Assembly: GCA_035570935.1 (NCBI GenBank)
Contig: DATMKU010000440.1
Location: 1 to 38,771, forward strand
DNA length: 38,771 nucleotides
From: AP-15 sp035570935
Lineage (GTDB): Bacteria > Pseudomonadota > Alphaproteobacteria > ATCC43930 > CGMCC-115725
Direction: 5' to 3'
In this document: positions 30,315 to 38,771 of the stretch, piece by piece
Layout of the letters: the number at the start of each line of letters is the position of its first letter
Position numbering within the stretch: the first letter of the stretch is position 1
Made by a program: the position numbers and the translations under genes
The notes under the pieces: generated by a model
The model's database searches: none
Told to the model about the DNA's origin: nothing
What the model saw: the letters and a program-made list of their open reading frames with translations, nothing else

Positions 30315-32038
30315 CAGGGACCCTTCCTGCTTTGCCCTCGCTCCGCCCCAATGCGCACGATCTGGATCTCGGTCAGCGGGCGCTTGCCGAAGCGCTCGTT
30401 GAGCGCGCGCCGCAGCGTCCGCCGCGCCGCTTCGGCGACGACATCGTCATCCCGGCGCGCCGCCGGCGGCAGTTCGTCGAGAGCCCGCTCAACAGCGGCG
30501 CGGAAAAACGGTGCCGCCTTTTCGGCCATATCCGGCTCGACCAGGCCGATCAAGCTGATCGCCGGAGGTGCTGCGAGCCGGCCCTTGGCGTCGAGAACCA
30601 AGGTCCCGACGACGCTGCCGTTGAACACGACGCGCCGCCGGTCCTTTAGCGCCGTGCCATCGAGCGGCAGCAAGGTCTTGCCGTCGCTCGCCAGGCGCCC
30701 GACCGGCACTTCGTCGATGACCACGGCACCCGACGAGCCGAGCCTTACCAGATCGCCATTCTCGATAACGAGGGTCTCGGGGACCTGGCATTCGCCGGCG
30801 ATCTCGGCGTTGGCGAGCAGGTGGCGGGCTTCGCCGTGAACCGGGATCGCCACCCGCGGGCGGATCATCTGGTACATGCGGATCAGTTCGTCGCGCGCCG
30901 GATGGCCGGAGACGTGGACGAAATGATCCTGCTCGGTGACGATCTCGACGCCGAGCCGGGCCAGCGCGTTCTGCAGCCGGCCGATCGCCTTCTCGTTGCC
31001 GGGAATGATCCGCGACGAAAAGATCACGGCGTCGCCGGTTTCCAGCTCGACATTGGGATGATCGTCGCGGGCGATGCGAGCGAGCGCCGATCGCGGCTCT
31101 CCCTGACTGCCGGTGCAAATCATCAAAATGCGGTCGCGGGGAATATAGGCCGCCTCGTCCTCGGTCAGGAAGCGCGGCAAATTCGCGAGATAGCCGTTTT
31201 CGCGCGCCGCCTTTTCGATCCGCCACAGGGAGCGGCCGACCAACGCCACCTCGCGGCCATGGACCTTGGCGGCATGGGCGATCGTTTCGAGGCGTGCCAC
31301 ATTCGAGGCAAAGCAGGCCACCGCGACACGCGCGTCATATCGCCCGACCAGATCGGTCAGCGACCGGCGAAGATCGGCCTCCGATCCCGAGCTGCCGGGC
31401 CGCAGCGCATTGGTCGAGTCGCAGATCATCGCCAGCACGCCCTCGTCGCCGAGGCGGCGCAGCGCGTCCTCGTCGGCCGGCAGACCGATTAGCGGGTCGG
31501 GGTCGAGCTTCCAATCGCCGGTATGCAGCACCGTGCCGGCTGCGGTGCGCAGCACGACGGCGTTCGGTTCGGGGATCGAATGGGTCAGGGTGACGAGTTC
31601 GAGGTCGAACGGCCCGATCGAAAAGCGGCCTGACATCGGGACGATATTGATCCGGACCTTGTCGGCGAGGCCGGCCTCGACCAGTTTCGCCCGCAGTACC
31701 GAAGCAGTGAACGGCGTCGCCCAGACCGGACAGCGCAATTGCGGCCACAAATAGGGAATGGCGCCGATGTGATCTTCATGGGCGTGGGTGGCAACGATAC
31801 CGAGCAGCCGGTCGCGGCGCTCGGCGATAAAGGCCGGATCGGGCATCACGACATCGAGACCCGGCTGAGAATCGTCGCCAAACGTGACGCCGCAATCGAC
31901 GATCAGCCATTGGCCGGCAGCGCCGTATAGGTTCAGGTTCATCCCGATCTCGTTAGCGCCGCCGAGCGCCACGAACAACAGCGCGTTCGGGTCTTCGCCG
32001 CCGGATCGCACCGGAGACTGAAACGGAAAATCATTCAT
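30314..32038 (-). CDS. rnj: ribonuclease J
   Basis: A 574-residue metallo-beta-lactamase-fold RNase with 5'-to-3' exo and endo activity. Motifs are ALGGANEIGMNLNLYG, the zinc motif ATHAHEDHIGAIPYL, VLHTGDWKLDPDP, MICDSTNALRPGSSGSE and ICTGSQGEPRSALARI. The beta-CASP and His region HVSGHPARDELIRMYQMIRP is followed by AIPVHGEARHL. The ATG at 32038 overlaps the coaX stop (ATGA); the upstream part of the frame is noise. In alphaproteobacteria this enzyme works in rRNA and mRNA maturation. Confidence 0.97.
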
Positions 32039-32814
32039 TCGTTGCTGTTTCTTTGATGGATCAGGCGCAGTCCCCACAACGTCAAATCCGGATCGACCCG
32101 GTCGATGACATCGGTCTCCTTGGCAAAAAGCGGCGCCAGACCGCCGGTCGCCACCACCCCCATCGCCTCCTCGCCGCGCTCCTCGCGGATACGCCGCACC
32201 AGCCCTTCGATCAGCCCGACATAGCCCCAAAACACGCCCGATTGCATGGCCGGGATGGTGCTGCGGCCGACCACGGTCGGCGGACGCTCGATCGAGACGC
32301 GCGGCAATTGCGCCGCCGCCATCTCCAAGGCCAACATCGAGAGATTGGGTCCCGGCGCCAAGACGCCACCGCAATAATTACCGGTCTTGTCGACAATGTC
32401 GAAATTGGTCGAGGTACCGAAATCGATGACCATCAACGGCGCCTGATAACGATGCTGCGCCGCAACCGCGTTGGCGATCCGGTCGGCTCCGACGTTCTGC
32501 GGCGGCATGTCGACATCGATCCCGATGCCGAGCTTGCAATTCGGCCGACCGACGACGAGCGGCTCGTTGTTGAAATAGCGCCGGCACAGCCCGATCAGGT
32601 TGAATGAGGCCTCTGGCACGACGTTGGCGATGATCGTCGCGTCGATGTCGCTGCAGGCGAGCCCGGCCAGCGCCATCAGCTGGGTTAGCCACACCGCGTA
32701 TTCGTCGGCTGTCCGTTTCGGGTTTGTCGCGGCCCGCCACGGGGCATGCAACCGGTCGCCGTCATAGACCGCAAAGACGACGTTGGTGTTACCGGAATCG
32801 ATCGCGAGCAGCAT
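32035..32814 (-). CDS. coaX: type III pantothenate kinase
   Basis: A 259-residue ASKHA-fold kinase that makes 4'-phosphopantothenate, the first step of CoA synthesis. It begins MLLAIDSGNTNVVFAVYDGD (phosphate-1 loop). It has NVGADRIANAVAAQHRY, the catalytic-site strand MVIDFGTSTNFDIVD, GGVLAPGPNLSMLAL and VVATGGLAPLFA. This is the coenzyme A feedback-insensitive CoaX form. It lies 9 bp after birA and overlaps rnj by 4 bp. Cytoplasmic. Confidence 0.97.
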   Translation of the reverse strand: MLLAIDSGNTNVVFAVYDGDRLHAPWRAATNPKRTADEYAVWLTQLMALAGLACSDIDATIIANVVPEASFNLIGLCRRYFNNEPLVVGRPNCKLGIGIDVDMPPQNVGADRIANAVAAQHRYQAPLMVIDFGTSTNFDIVDKTGNYCGGVLAPGPNLSMLALEMAAAQLPRVSIERPPTVVGRSTIPAMQSGVFWGYVGLIEGLVRRIREERGEEAMGVVATGGLAPLFAKETDVIDRVDPDLTLWGLRLIHQRNSNE

Positions 32815-32823
32815 TGGGCCTCG

Positions 32824-33582
32824 CTAACGCGCCGGGAACACGTCGCCGGCCGAGATGCGCTGCAACCCGCCCCCGGTTTCGAGCAGCAGCGCTCCCTGCT
32901 GATCTATGTCGGCGAACCTTCCCTGCAAGATCGCGGTTTCGAGCCGCACCCGGATCGGCTCGCCAAGTCCCGCGGCGCATGCCCGCCACGCCTCGCGCAC
33001 GGGACCAAAGCCCTCCGCTCGCCACCGCCGCGCCCAGGCGTCGAAGTGCCGGATGAGAGCTGCGAGCATCGCCCCGGGCGTGGGCGGCGCACAGCCCGCG
33101 CCGACAACCGAGGTCGCCGGATATTCGGCGTCGGGCGGGGCCGAGACCAGGTTGATCCCGACCCCGGCAACCAGGAAGGCGAGGTTCTCGCCTTCGCCAA
33201 TTTCCGATTCGAGCAGGATGCCGGCGATCTTATGCCCGCCGACCAACACATCGTTTGGCCATTTGCAAGCCGGCTCCCCAAGGCTGGGAACGAGTTCTTG
33301 GAGCGCGTCGCCGATTGCCAACGCCACAACAAAACCAAGCTGCGCCGCACGGGCGGGCGGGCAGGCCGGGCGCAGGATCAGCGACGCGTAAAGGTTGCCG
33401 CGCGGCGACGACCAGGGGCGGCCGCGACGCCCGCGCCCGGCGGTCTGCTCCACTGCCCAGATCACGGTTCCTTCGGCCGCACCCTCACGGGCGAGCCGTG
33501 TCGCCTCGTCATTGGTGCTGCCGAGCGTCTCGCGCGAAACCAGCCGATAGGCTGCCGGGAGCAGCGGCGGCGAGGTGGTCAT
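32824..33582 (-). CDS. birA: biotin--[acetyl-CoA-carboxylase] ligase
   Basis: A 252-residue biotin protein ligase. The biotinyl-AMP motif is GRGRRGRPWSSPRGNLYAS, followed by CKWPNDVLVGGHKIAGILLE. The C-terminal SH3-like domain ends LLLETGGGLQRISAGDVF. There is no N-terminal helix-turn-helix, so it is a ligase only and not a repressor. It starts by ATGA overlap with the nuoN stop, the usual alphaproteobacterial position after the nuo operon. Confidence 0.96.
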   Translation of the reverse strand: MTTSPPLLPAAYRLVSRETLGSTNDEATRLAREGAAEGTVIWAVEQTAGRGRRGRPWSSPRGNLYASLILRPACPPARAAQLGFVVALAIGDALQELVPSLGEPACKWPNDVLVGGHKIAGILLESEIGEGENLAFLVAGVGINLVSAPPDAEYPATSVVGAGCAPPTPGAMLAALIRHFDAWARRWRAEGFGPVREAWRACAAGLGEPIRVRLETAILQGRFADIDQQGALLLETGGGLQRISAGDVFPAR

Positions 33583-35027
33583 CGCGCGAACAGCGACGCG
33601 GCCGCGACTTCGGCGCTGCCGATGACCGGACCAGGCAGCAAAAAGAAAAACAAGGTGACCAACGCGGTGACGACCAGCACGCCCTTCAGCTCGCCGGCGA
33701 TCGGCTGGTCAAAGGCGCCGGTCGGCTCGTCGAAATACATGACCTTGACGATGCGAAAGTAATAAAACGCACCGACAACGCTGGTGACGACGCCGATCAC
33801 CGCAAGCCCGGTCAGCTTGGCGTCGATCGCCGCGAGAAAGATGTAGAGCTTGCCAAAGAAACCGGCGGTGGGCGGCAACCCGGCCAGGGAGAACATAAAG
33901 ATCGCCAGCGCCAGCGCCAGGGCCGGATGGGTTCGCGACAGCCCGGAGAGATCGGCGATCTCTTCCAGCGCCCGACCCTGCCGGCGCATGCACAAGATCA
34001 CCGCCCAAGCGCCGACGGTCATAAACAGATAGATCGCCAGATAAACCAGCACGCCGCGAATACCGGTGGCGGTGCCGGCCGCGACCCCGATCAGCGCATA
34101 GCCGACATGGCTGATCGAGCTGTAGGCCATCAGCCGCTTGATGCTGCGCTGGGCGATCGCGGCGACCGAGCCGAGGATCATCGAGGCGACCGCAATAAAC
34201 ACGATGATTTGCCGCCACTCGCCGATCAGCGGCCCGAACGGATCGATCATGACGCGGACGAACAAAGCAAAGGCCGCGAGCTTGGGGGCGACGGCGAAAA
34301 AGGCGCTGACCGGCGTTGGCGCGCCTTCATAGACATCGGGCGTCCACATATGGAACGGCACCGCCGAGATCTTGAAGGCCAAACCGGCGATGACAAAAGC
34401 AAGGCCGACAATGACGCCGGACGAGACCGGCGCATTCCCGGCAAAAAGGTGTGCCAGATCGGCAAAGGCGGTGGTCCCGGCAAAGCCGTAGACCAATGAT
34501 AGGCCATAGAGCAGCATGCCCGACGACAAGCCGCCGAGGACAAAATATTTGAGTCCGGCTTCGCTCGACCGCGCCGAATCCCGATCCGAGCTTGCGGTCA
34601 CATAGAGCGCCAGATTCTGCAGTTCAAGGCCGACATAGAGGGTGATCAGATCATTGGCCGAGATCATCACCATCATCCCGGTGGTCGACAGCATGACCAG
34701 AACCGGGAACTCGAAACGGTCGATTTTCTGCTCCTCGTTGTAGCGCAGCCCCATCAGGATCGTGGCGGCCGAGCCGGCCAGCACCAGCGACTCCATGAAC
34801 CGCGAGAAGGCGTCGGTCACGAACATCCCGTAAAAACCGACGCGCCGCCCGCCGCCGAGGTCAGCGACAACCAGGACCAGGATCAGCGCCGCGATCGCGA
34901 GCCAAGACACCTCGCGGGTCGAGCCTTCGCCCCGGAACGCGCCGACGATCAACAGCGCCATCGCCAAACCGGCGAGCAATATCACGGGCAAGGCCGGCGA
35001 CAGATCGGACAACGCGAGATGGGGCAT
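33579..35027 (-). CDS. nuoN: NADH-quinone oxidoreductase subunit N
   Basis: A 482-residue antiporter-like membrane subunit of complex I with about 14 helices. Recognisable segments are LITLYVGLELQNLALYVTAS (with the conserved Glu of the proton path), GLKYFVLGGLSSGMLLYGLS, VAAIAQRSIKRLMAYSSISH and FSLAGLPPTAGFFGKLYIF. The ATG at 35027 is preferred over a TTG at 35033. It is separated from nuoM by 9 bp. Inner membrane. Confidence 0.96.
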   Translation of the reverse strand: MPHLALSDLSPALPVILLAGLAMALLIVGAFRGEGSTREVSWLAIAALILVLVVADLGGGRRVGFYGMFVTDAFSRFMESLVLAGSAATILMGLRYNEEQKIDRFEFPVLVMLSTTGMMVMISANDLITLYVGLELQNLALYVTASSDRDSARSSEAGLKYFVLGGLSSGMLLYGLSLVYGFAGTTAFADLAHLFAGNAPVSSGVIVGLAFVIAGLAFKISAVPFHMWTPDVYEGAPTPVSAFFAVAPKLAAFALFVRVMIDPFGPLIGEWRQIIVFIAVASMILGSVAAIAQRSIKRLMAYSSISHVGYALIGVAAGTATGIRGVLVYLAIYLFMTVGAWAVILCMRRQGRALEEIADLSGLSRTHPALALALAIFMFSLAGLPPTAGFFGKLYIFLAAIDAKLTGLAVIGVVTSVVGAFYYFRIVKVMYFDEPTGAFDQPIAGELKGVLVVTALVTLFFFLLPGPVIGSAEVAAASLFAR

Positions 35028-35036
35028 TGGCAAAAC

Positions 35037-36563
35037 CTAAGGCAGGCTCGCGCGGCGCAGACCGGCGGCATCGGTCGCGGCGTGGACCTGGGCGACGATG
35101 TGGTCGACCGAGGCGCGGATCGGCCGCAAGAACGAACTCGGATAGATCCCCATCCACAGCACCAGCAGCAACAGCGGGGCAAAGATCGCTTTTTCGCGCG
35201 GGCTCAGATCGAGAATGTTGCGCAAATCGGCCCGGGTCAGGGTGCCGAATATCACCCGGCGATAGAGATACAGCATGTACATCGGTCCGAGAAACAAGGC
35301 CGTCGCAACGAGGACGGCCTCGAGCGTGCTGACCCGGAAGGTGCCGAGCAGGATCAGGAACTCCCCGACAAAGCCGCTGGTTCCGGGCAGCCCAACCGCC
35401 GCCAAGGTGAAGACCATAAACACAAAAGCATAGGCCGGCATACGCTCAATCAAGCCGCCGAAGCGGACAATCTCGTGGGTGTGCATCCGGTCGTAGAGGA
35501 CGCCGACGCACAAAAACAGCGCACCCGAAACGAGCCCGTGGCTGAGCATCTGGATGACCGCACCCTGCACCGCCTCCTGCGTCACGGCAAAGGTGCCCAT
35601 CGTCACAAACCCCATATGGGCGATCGACGAATAGGCGATCAGCTTTTTCATGTCCGTTTGGGCAAGCGCTACCAGCGATGTGTAAATCACCGCGACGGCG
35701 CTCAAGACAAAAATCAGCGGCGTGAAATAATGCGAGGCGAGCGGAAAGATCGGCAGCGAGAATCGCACAAACCCGTAGCCGCCGAGCTTCAGCAGAATGC
35801 CGGCGAGAATGACCGAGCCGGCGGTCGGCGCCTCGACATGGGCGTCGGGCAGCCAGGTGTGGACCGGCCACATCGGAACCTTGATGGCAAACGAGGCAAA
35901 AAACGCCAACCACAGCCATTTCTGCAGACCAAACGAGAACAGGTCGGCGTGGTTCAGCGCATATTCGATGTCGGTCGACCCCGTACGCAGATAAATCGCC
36001 AGGATCGCCAACAGCATCAGAACGGAACCGAGCAACGTGTACAGAAAAAACTTGAAGGCTGAATAGATCCGATTTTCACCGCCCCACACGCCGATGATCA
36101 GAAACATCGGGACCAGTACGCCTTCAAAGAAAACATAGAACAGGATAAAATCAAGCGCGCAAAAGATTCCGACCATCAAGGTTTCAAGGACAAGGAAGGC
36201 AATCATATACTCCCTGACCTGGACCCTGATCACTACCCAGCTGGAGACGATCGACAAAACCGTCAGCAGCGTCGAAAGCAGGATGAAGAACAGCGAGATG
36301 CCGTCGATCCCCATGTGATAGGTGATCGTGACCCCGCCGAGAGAAATCCAATTGGCGCGCTCGACAAATTGAAAGGCTGCGGTGTTCGGATCGAACTGGA
36401 CCCACAGCACGATCGACAGCGCAAAGACGATCAGCGACGTCCACAGCGCGATGAAGCGGGCGTTGCGCGCGACCACCGCGTCATCGCCGCGGACGATCAG
36501 AATAAAGAACGCGCCGATCAGCGGCACAAACGTGACGAGCGAGAGCAGCGGCCAGTGGCTCAC
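35037..36563 (-). CDS. nuoM: NADH-quinone oxidoreductase subunit M
   Basis: A 508-residue membrane subunit of complex I. Typical segments are TYHMGIDGISLFFILLSTLLTVL, FILFYVFFEGVLVPMFLIIGVWGG, VPMWPVHTWLPDAHVEAPTAGSVILAGILLKLGGYG and DMKKLIAYSSIAHMGFV. The near-C-terminal FVGEFLILLG is also conserved. It starts with GTG preceded by an AGAGG site, 16 bp after nuoL. Inner membrane; proton-pumping arm. Confidence 0.97.
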   Translation of the reverse strand: MSHWPLLSLVTFVPLIGAFFILIVRGDDAVVARNARFIALWTSLIVFALSIVLWVQFDPNTAAFQFVERANWISLGGVTITYHMGIDGISLFFILLSTLLTVLSIVSSWVVIRVQVREYMIAFLVLETLMVGIFCALDFILFYVFFEGVLVPMFLIIGVWGGENRIYSAFKFFLYTLLGSVLMLLAILAIYLRTGSTDIEYALNHADLFSFGLQKWLWLAFFASFAIKVPMWPVHTWLPDAHVEAPTAGSVILAGILLKLGGYGFVRFSLPIFPLASHYFTPLIFVLSAVAVIYTSLVALAQTDMKKLIAYSSIAHMGFVTMGTFAVTQEAVQGAVIQMLSHGLVSGALFLCVGVLYDRMHTHEIVRFGGLIERMPAYAFVFMVFTLAAVGLPGTSGFVGEFLILLGTFRVSTLEAVLVATALFLGPMYMLYLYRRVIFGTLTRADLRNILDLSPREKAIFAPLLLLVLWMGIYPSSFLRPIRASVDHIVAQVHAATDAAGLRRASLP

Positions 36564-36579
36564 GACGATCGCCTCTCGC

Positions 36580-38505
36580 TCAGCGCGGCAGCAGGTACCA
36601 GGTGACGAACGCCGCGACCCCGATCAGCATCACGAACGCGTAATGATAGACGTAGCCGGTTTGCAGCCGGCTCGCCTGTTGCGCGAGATCGCGGGTCAGC
36701 GACGCGACGCCGTTTGGGCCCAGCCCGTCGATCAACAAGCCGTCGCCCGATTTCCAAAACCCGTCGCCGAGTGCGAAAGCGCTGCGCACAAACGCCCAGT
36801 CGTAGAGTTCGTCGAAGTACCATTTGTTCAGTATGAACAAGTATAGCAGGCGAAACTGCTGCGCCAGGCGCACGGGAATGCGCGGGTCCGCGATGTAAAA
36901 AACATAAGCGGTGACGATGCCGAGAACGCCGGCGACGAGCGGCAGATAGCTGATCAACGCCGGTATGTGCTCGGCCCGCGCGAGCGCGTCGTGTTGCGGC
37001 AAGACCAGGAGGGCCGTTTTCCAAAACCCGGCGCTCTCCGAGCCGACAAAGTAATCATAGCCGAGATAACCAAAAGACCCGGCGCCGATCGCGAGCACGA
37101 TCAGCGGTATGCGCATGACCCATGGGCTCTCATGGGCATGGTGCATCGCCTCTTCGCTGGCGCGCGGCTCGCCGTGGAAAGTCATGAACATCACGCGCGA
37201 AATGTAAAACGCGGTCATGAACGCGGCCAAGGTGCCGAGGGACCAGGCATAGCGGCCGACCGCAGTGCCCGAGGCCCAATCCGCGTCGATGATCGTGTCC
37301 TTCGACCAGTAGCCGGAGAAGGGCGGGATGCCGCTCAACGAGAGGGCGCCGATCCACATCGTCACATAGGTCCACGGGGTCTTGCGCCACAGACCGCCCA
37401 TCCGGCGCATGTCCTGCTCGCCGCCCATCGCGTGGATCACCGAGCCGCAGCACAGAAACAGCAGCCCCTTGAAGAAGGCGTGGGTGAAGAGGTGGAAGAT
37501 GCCGGCGGCGTAAGCGGAGACGGCGGCAGCGGCAAACATGTAGCCGAGCTGGCTGCAGGTCGAATAGGCGACGACCTTTTTGATGTCGTTCTGCGCCATG
37601 CCGACGCTGGCGGCGAATATGCAGGTCGTTCCGCCGATCACGCCGACAACGGCGAGTGCTGTCGGCGCGTATTCGAACAGCGGGGACAGCCGGGCAACCA
37701 TAAACACTCCCGCCGTCACCATCGTCGCCGCGTGGATCAGTGCCGAAACCGGGGTCGGGCCTTCCATCGCGTCAGGGAGCCAGGTGTGCAGCGGTATCTG
37801 GGCCGATTTTCCCATCGCGCCGATAAACAGCAGGATCGAGGCGAGGGTCAGCTTGTCGACCTGCCAGCCGAGAAAATCCATGGTGGTGCCGACGACACTC
37901 GGCGCCTTGGCGAACACGGCGGGAAAATCGAGTGTGCCGAAGATCACGAAAATGGCGAAAATGCCAAGCGAAAAGCCGAAATCGCCGACCCGGTTGACCA
38001 GAAAGGCCTTGATCGCCGCGGCGTTCGCCGCTGGCCGGTCATACCAGAAGCCGACCAGCAGGTAGGACATCAGGCCCACGCCCTCCCATCCGAAAAACAG
38101 CTGAACGAAGTTGTCGGCAGTGACTAGCGCCAGCATAAAGAAGGTAAACAGGCTCAGATAAGCCATAAATCGGGGGATCGACTTGTCTTCCGCCATGTAG
38201 CCGATCGAATAGACATGGACCATCGACGAGACGATTGTGACGACCAGGATCATCACGCCGCTCAACGTATCGAGGCGGATCGACCAGCTGACATTGACCC
38301 CGCCGGCGACGATCCATTCAAATAGCGGGATGATTTGCGGCTGCGGCGCCGGCAGGATGTCGCAGCAGACGATGATGCCGAGCGCAGCCGACGCCAAGAG
38401 CGCACCGCAGGTGACAATTTGCGAGCCGCGGTCGCCGATCGCGCGGCCAAAAAAGCCGGCGATGATCGCGGCGACAAGCGGCAGAAAGACGACGGCGAGC
38501 GCCAA
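36580..38505 (-). CDS. nuoL: NADH-quinone oxidoreductase subunit L
   Basis: A 641-residue membrane subunit of complex I with the long C-terminal lateral helix. Segments include LFTFFMLALVTADNFVQLFFGWEGVGLMSYLL, KSAQIPLHTWLPDAMEGPTPVSALIHAATMVTAGVFMVAR, NDIKKVVAYSTCSQLGYMFAA and LSGIPPFSGYWSKD. The start is chosen as TTG at 38505, because GGAG lies nine bases upstream and homologs begin at this point (LALAVVFLPLV). A GTG at 38541 would add 12 unconserved residues. No nuoK is found directly upstream. Confidence 0.95.
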   Translation of the reverse strand: MALAVVFLPLVAAIIAGFFGRAIGDRGSQIVTCGALLASAALGIIVCCDILPAPQPQIIPLFEWIVAGGVNVSWSIRLDTLSGVMILVVTIVSSMVHVYSIGYMAEDKSIPRFMAYLSLFTFFMLALVTADNFVQLFFGWEGVGLMSYLLVGFWYDRPAANAAAIKAFLVNRVGDFGFSLGIFAIFVIFGTLDFPAVFAKAPSVVGTTMDFLGWQVDKLTLASILLFIGAMGKSAQIPLHTWLPDAMEGPTPVSALIHAATMVTAGVFMVARLSPLFEYAPTALAVVGVIGGTTCIFAASVGMAQNDIKKVVAYSTCSQLGYMFAAAAVSAYAAGIFHLFTHAFFKGLLFLCCGSVIHAMGGEQDMRRMGGLWRKTPWTYVTMWIGALSLSGIPPFSGYWSKDTIIDADWASGTAVGRYAWSLGTLAAFMTAFYISRVMFMTFHGEPRASEEAMHHAHESPWVMRIPLIVLAIGAGSFGYLGYDYFVGSESAGFWKTALLVLPQHDALARAEHIPALISYLPLVAGVLGIVTAYVFYIADPRIPVRLAQQFRLLYLFILNKWYFDELYDWAFVRSAFALGDGFWKSGDGLLIDGLGPNGVASLTRDLAQQASRLQTGYVYHYAFVMLIGVAAFVTWYLLPR

Positions 38506-38584
38506 GGTTTCAGTCTCCAAGTCGATGAGTGCCGGGCTCACCTGGGGGCTGCCCCTCGATCGCCGCGAGCGGGCTTGTCGCGGT

Positions 38585-38635
38585 CATCCACGGCCTTTGC
38601 GCAGCTCGGCGGACGCGGTGCCCGAGACGTGGATG
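38585..38635. repeat. inverted repeat of Rhizobiales intergenic type upstream of nuoL
   Basis: CATCCACG (38585-38592) pairs with CGTGGATG (38628-38635) around a GC-rich spacer that contains CTTTGCGCAGCTCGGCGGACGCGGTGCCCGAGA. The spacer and arms resemble a repeat family seen many times in Bradyrhizobium-like genomes (…GGGCACCGCGTCCGCC…). The 230 bases from 38542 to 38771 hold this element and further GTGGATG copies (38652 and 38682 areas). I see no gene there. Confidence 0.55.
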
Positions 38636-38771
38636 CCCGGATCATGTGTGGATGGCCCCCGCGCTGCAAGGAGCAGGTGATGTGGATGTCGGCGGTCGCT
38701 TGCGGTCATGTGTCCGGCCTTTGCTGGTGCGGTCGGGTGACCGCTGGCCCAGGTGGGATCCGCGATGGGGA

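Noticed and set aside
33255..34499. 414-codon plus-strand ORF opposite birA and nuoN
   Set aside because: Hydrophilic antisense of nuoN membrane helices; no independent support.

Overview
The window is a high-GC chromosomal segment of an alphaproteobacterium. The best guess is Hyphomicrobiales (Rhizobiales) or Rhodospirillales. The evidence is gene order: nuoL-nuoM-nuoN-birA-coaX-rnj-mce-(DUF1467), and ispB / DUF2007 / trmN6-like / S49 peptidase / glyQ / glyS / ppdK, are typical alphaproteobacterial strings. Several intergenic palindromic repeats also look like those common in Rhizobiales genomes. Most minus-strand genes are tightly packed with ATGA or TGATG overlaps.

Layout. 1-4032: a cut-off DOPA 4,5-dioxygenase-family gene, a small unknown protein, a DUF4142 periplasmic protein divergent from a GIN-domain (DUF2807) secreted protein, an unknown protein and a MetX-like alpha/beta hydrolase. 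4114-5926: an AT-richer, probably acquired three-gene minus-strand island (unknown protein, phosphoribosyltransferase, terminase-small-subunit-like protein with a C-terminal membrane helix). 6209-13492: a coupled surface-polysaccharide operon with heptosyltransferase-like GT9, WaaE-like GT2, two GT4 enzymes, a second GT9 with a long N-terminal extension, and an AsnB-type amidotransferase. 13591-14493: ygfZ. 14581-23226: the ppdK/glyS/glyQ/PP0621/S49/trmN6/DUF2007 block, divergent from ispB (23360-24394). 24516-24592: tRNA-Pro(CGG). 24952-28491: a RiPP cluster. 28690-38505: tag, DUF1467, a coiled-coil membrane protein, mce, rnj, coaX, birA, nuoN, nuoM and nuoL, ending in a repeat-bearing stretch where nuoK would be expected.

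The most interesting region is the RiPP cluster. Two tandem paralogous precursor genes share a leader and the block VSERLAAIRDAVS. Both end in Trp/Asn/Gly-rich cores full of W-R-N, W-N-N and W-G-N triplets. They sit directly upstream of a GrrM/OscB-type radical SAM/SPASM enzyme of the class that makes three-residue cyclophanes. The maturase overlaps by ATGA an unrecognised exported protein, which is followed by a small SLT-type lytic transglycosylase. The cyclophane family is known. The paired, differently patterned cores and the two periplasmic partners are the part that may be undescribed.

Second in interest is an 80-bp palindromic repeat inserted in frame in glyS, which adds a peptide to an essential synthetase beta subunit; a related degenerate copy lies just upstream of the glyS start. 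Third is the low-GC phosphoribosyltransferase island, whose function cannot be named from sequence.
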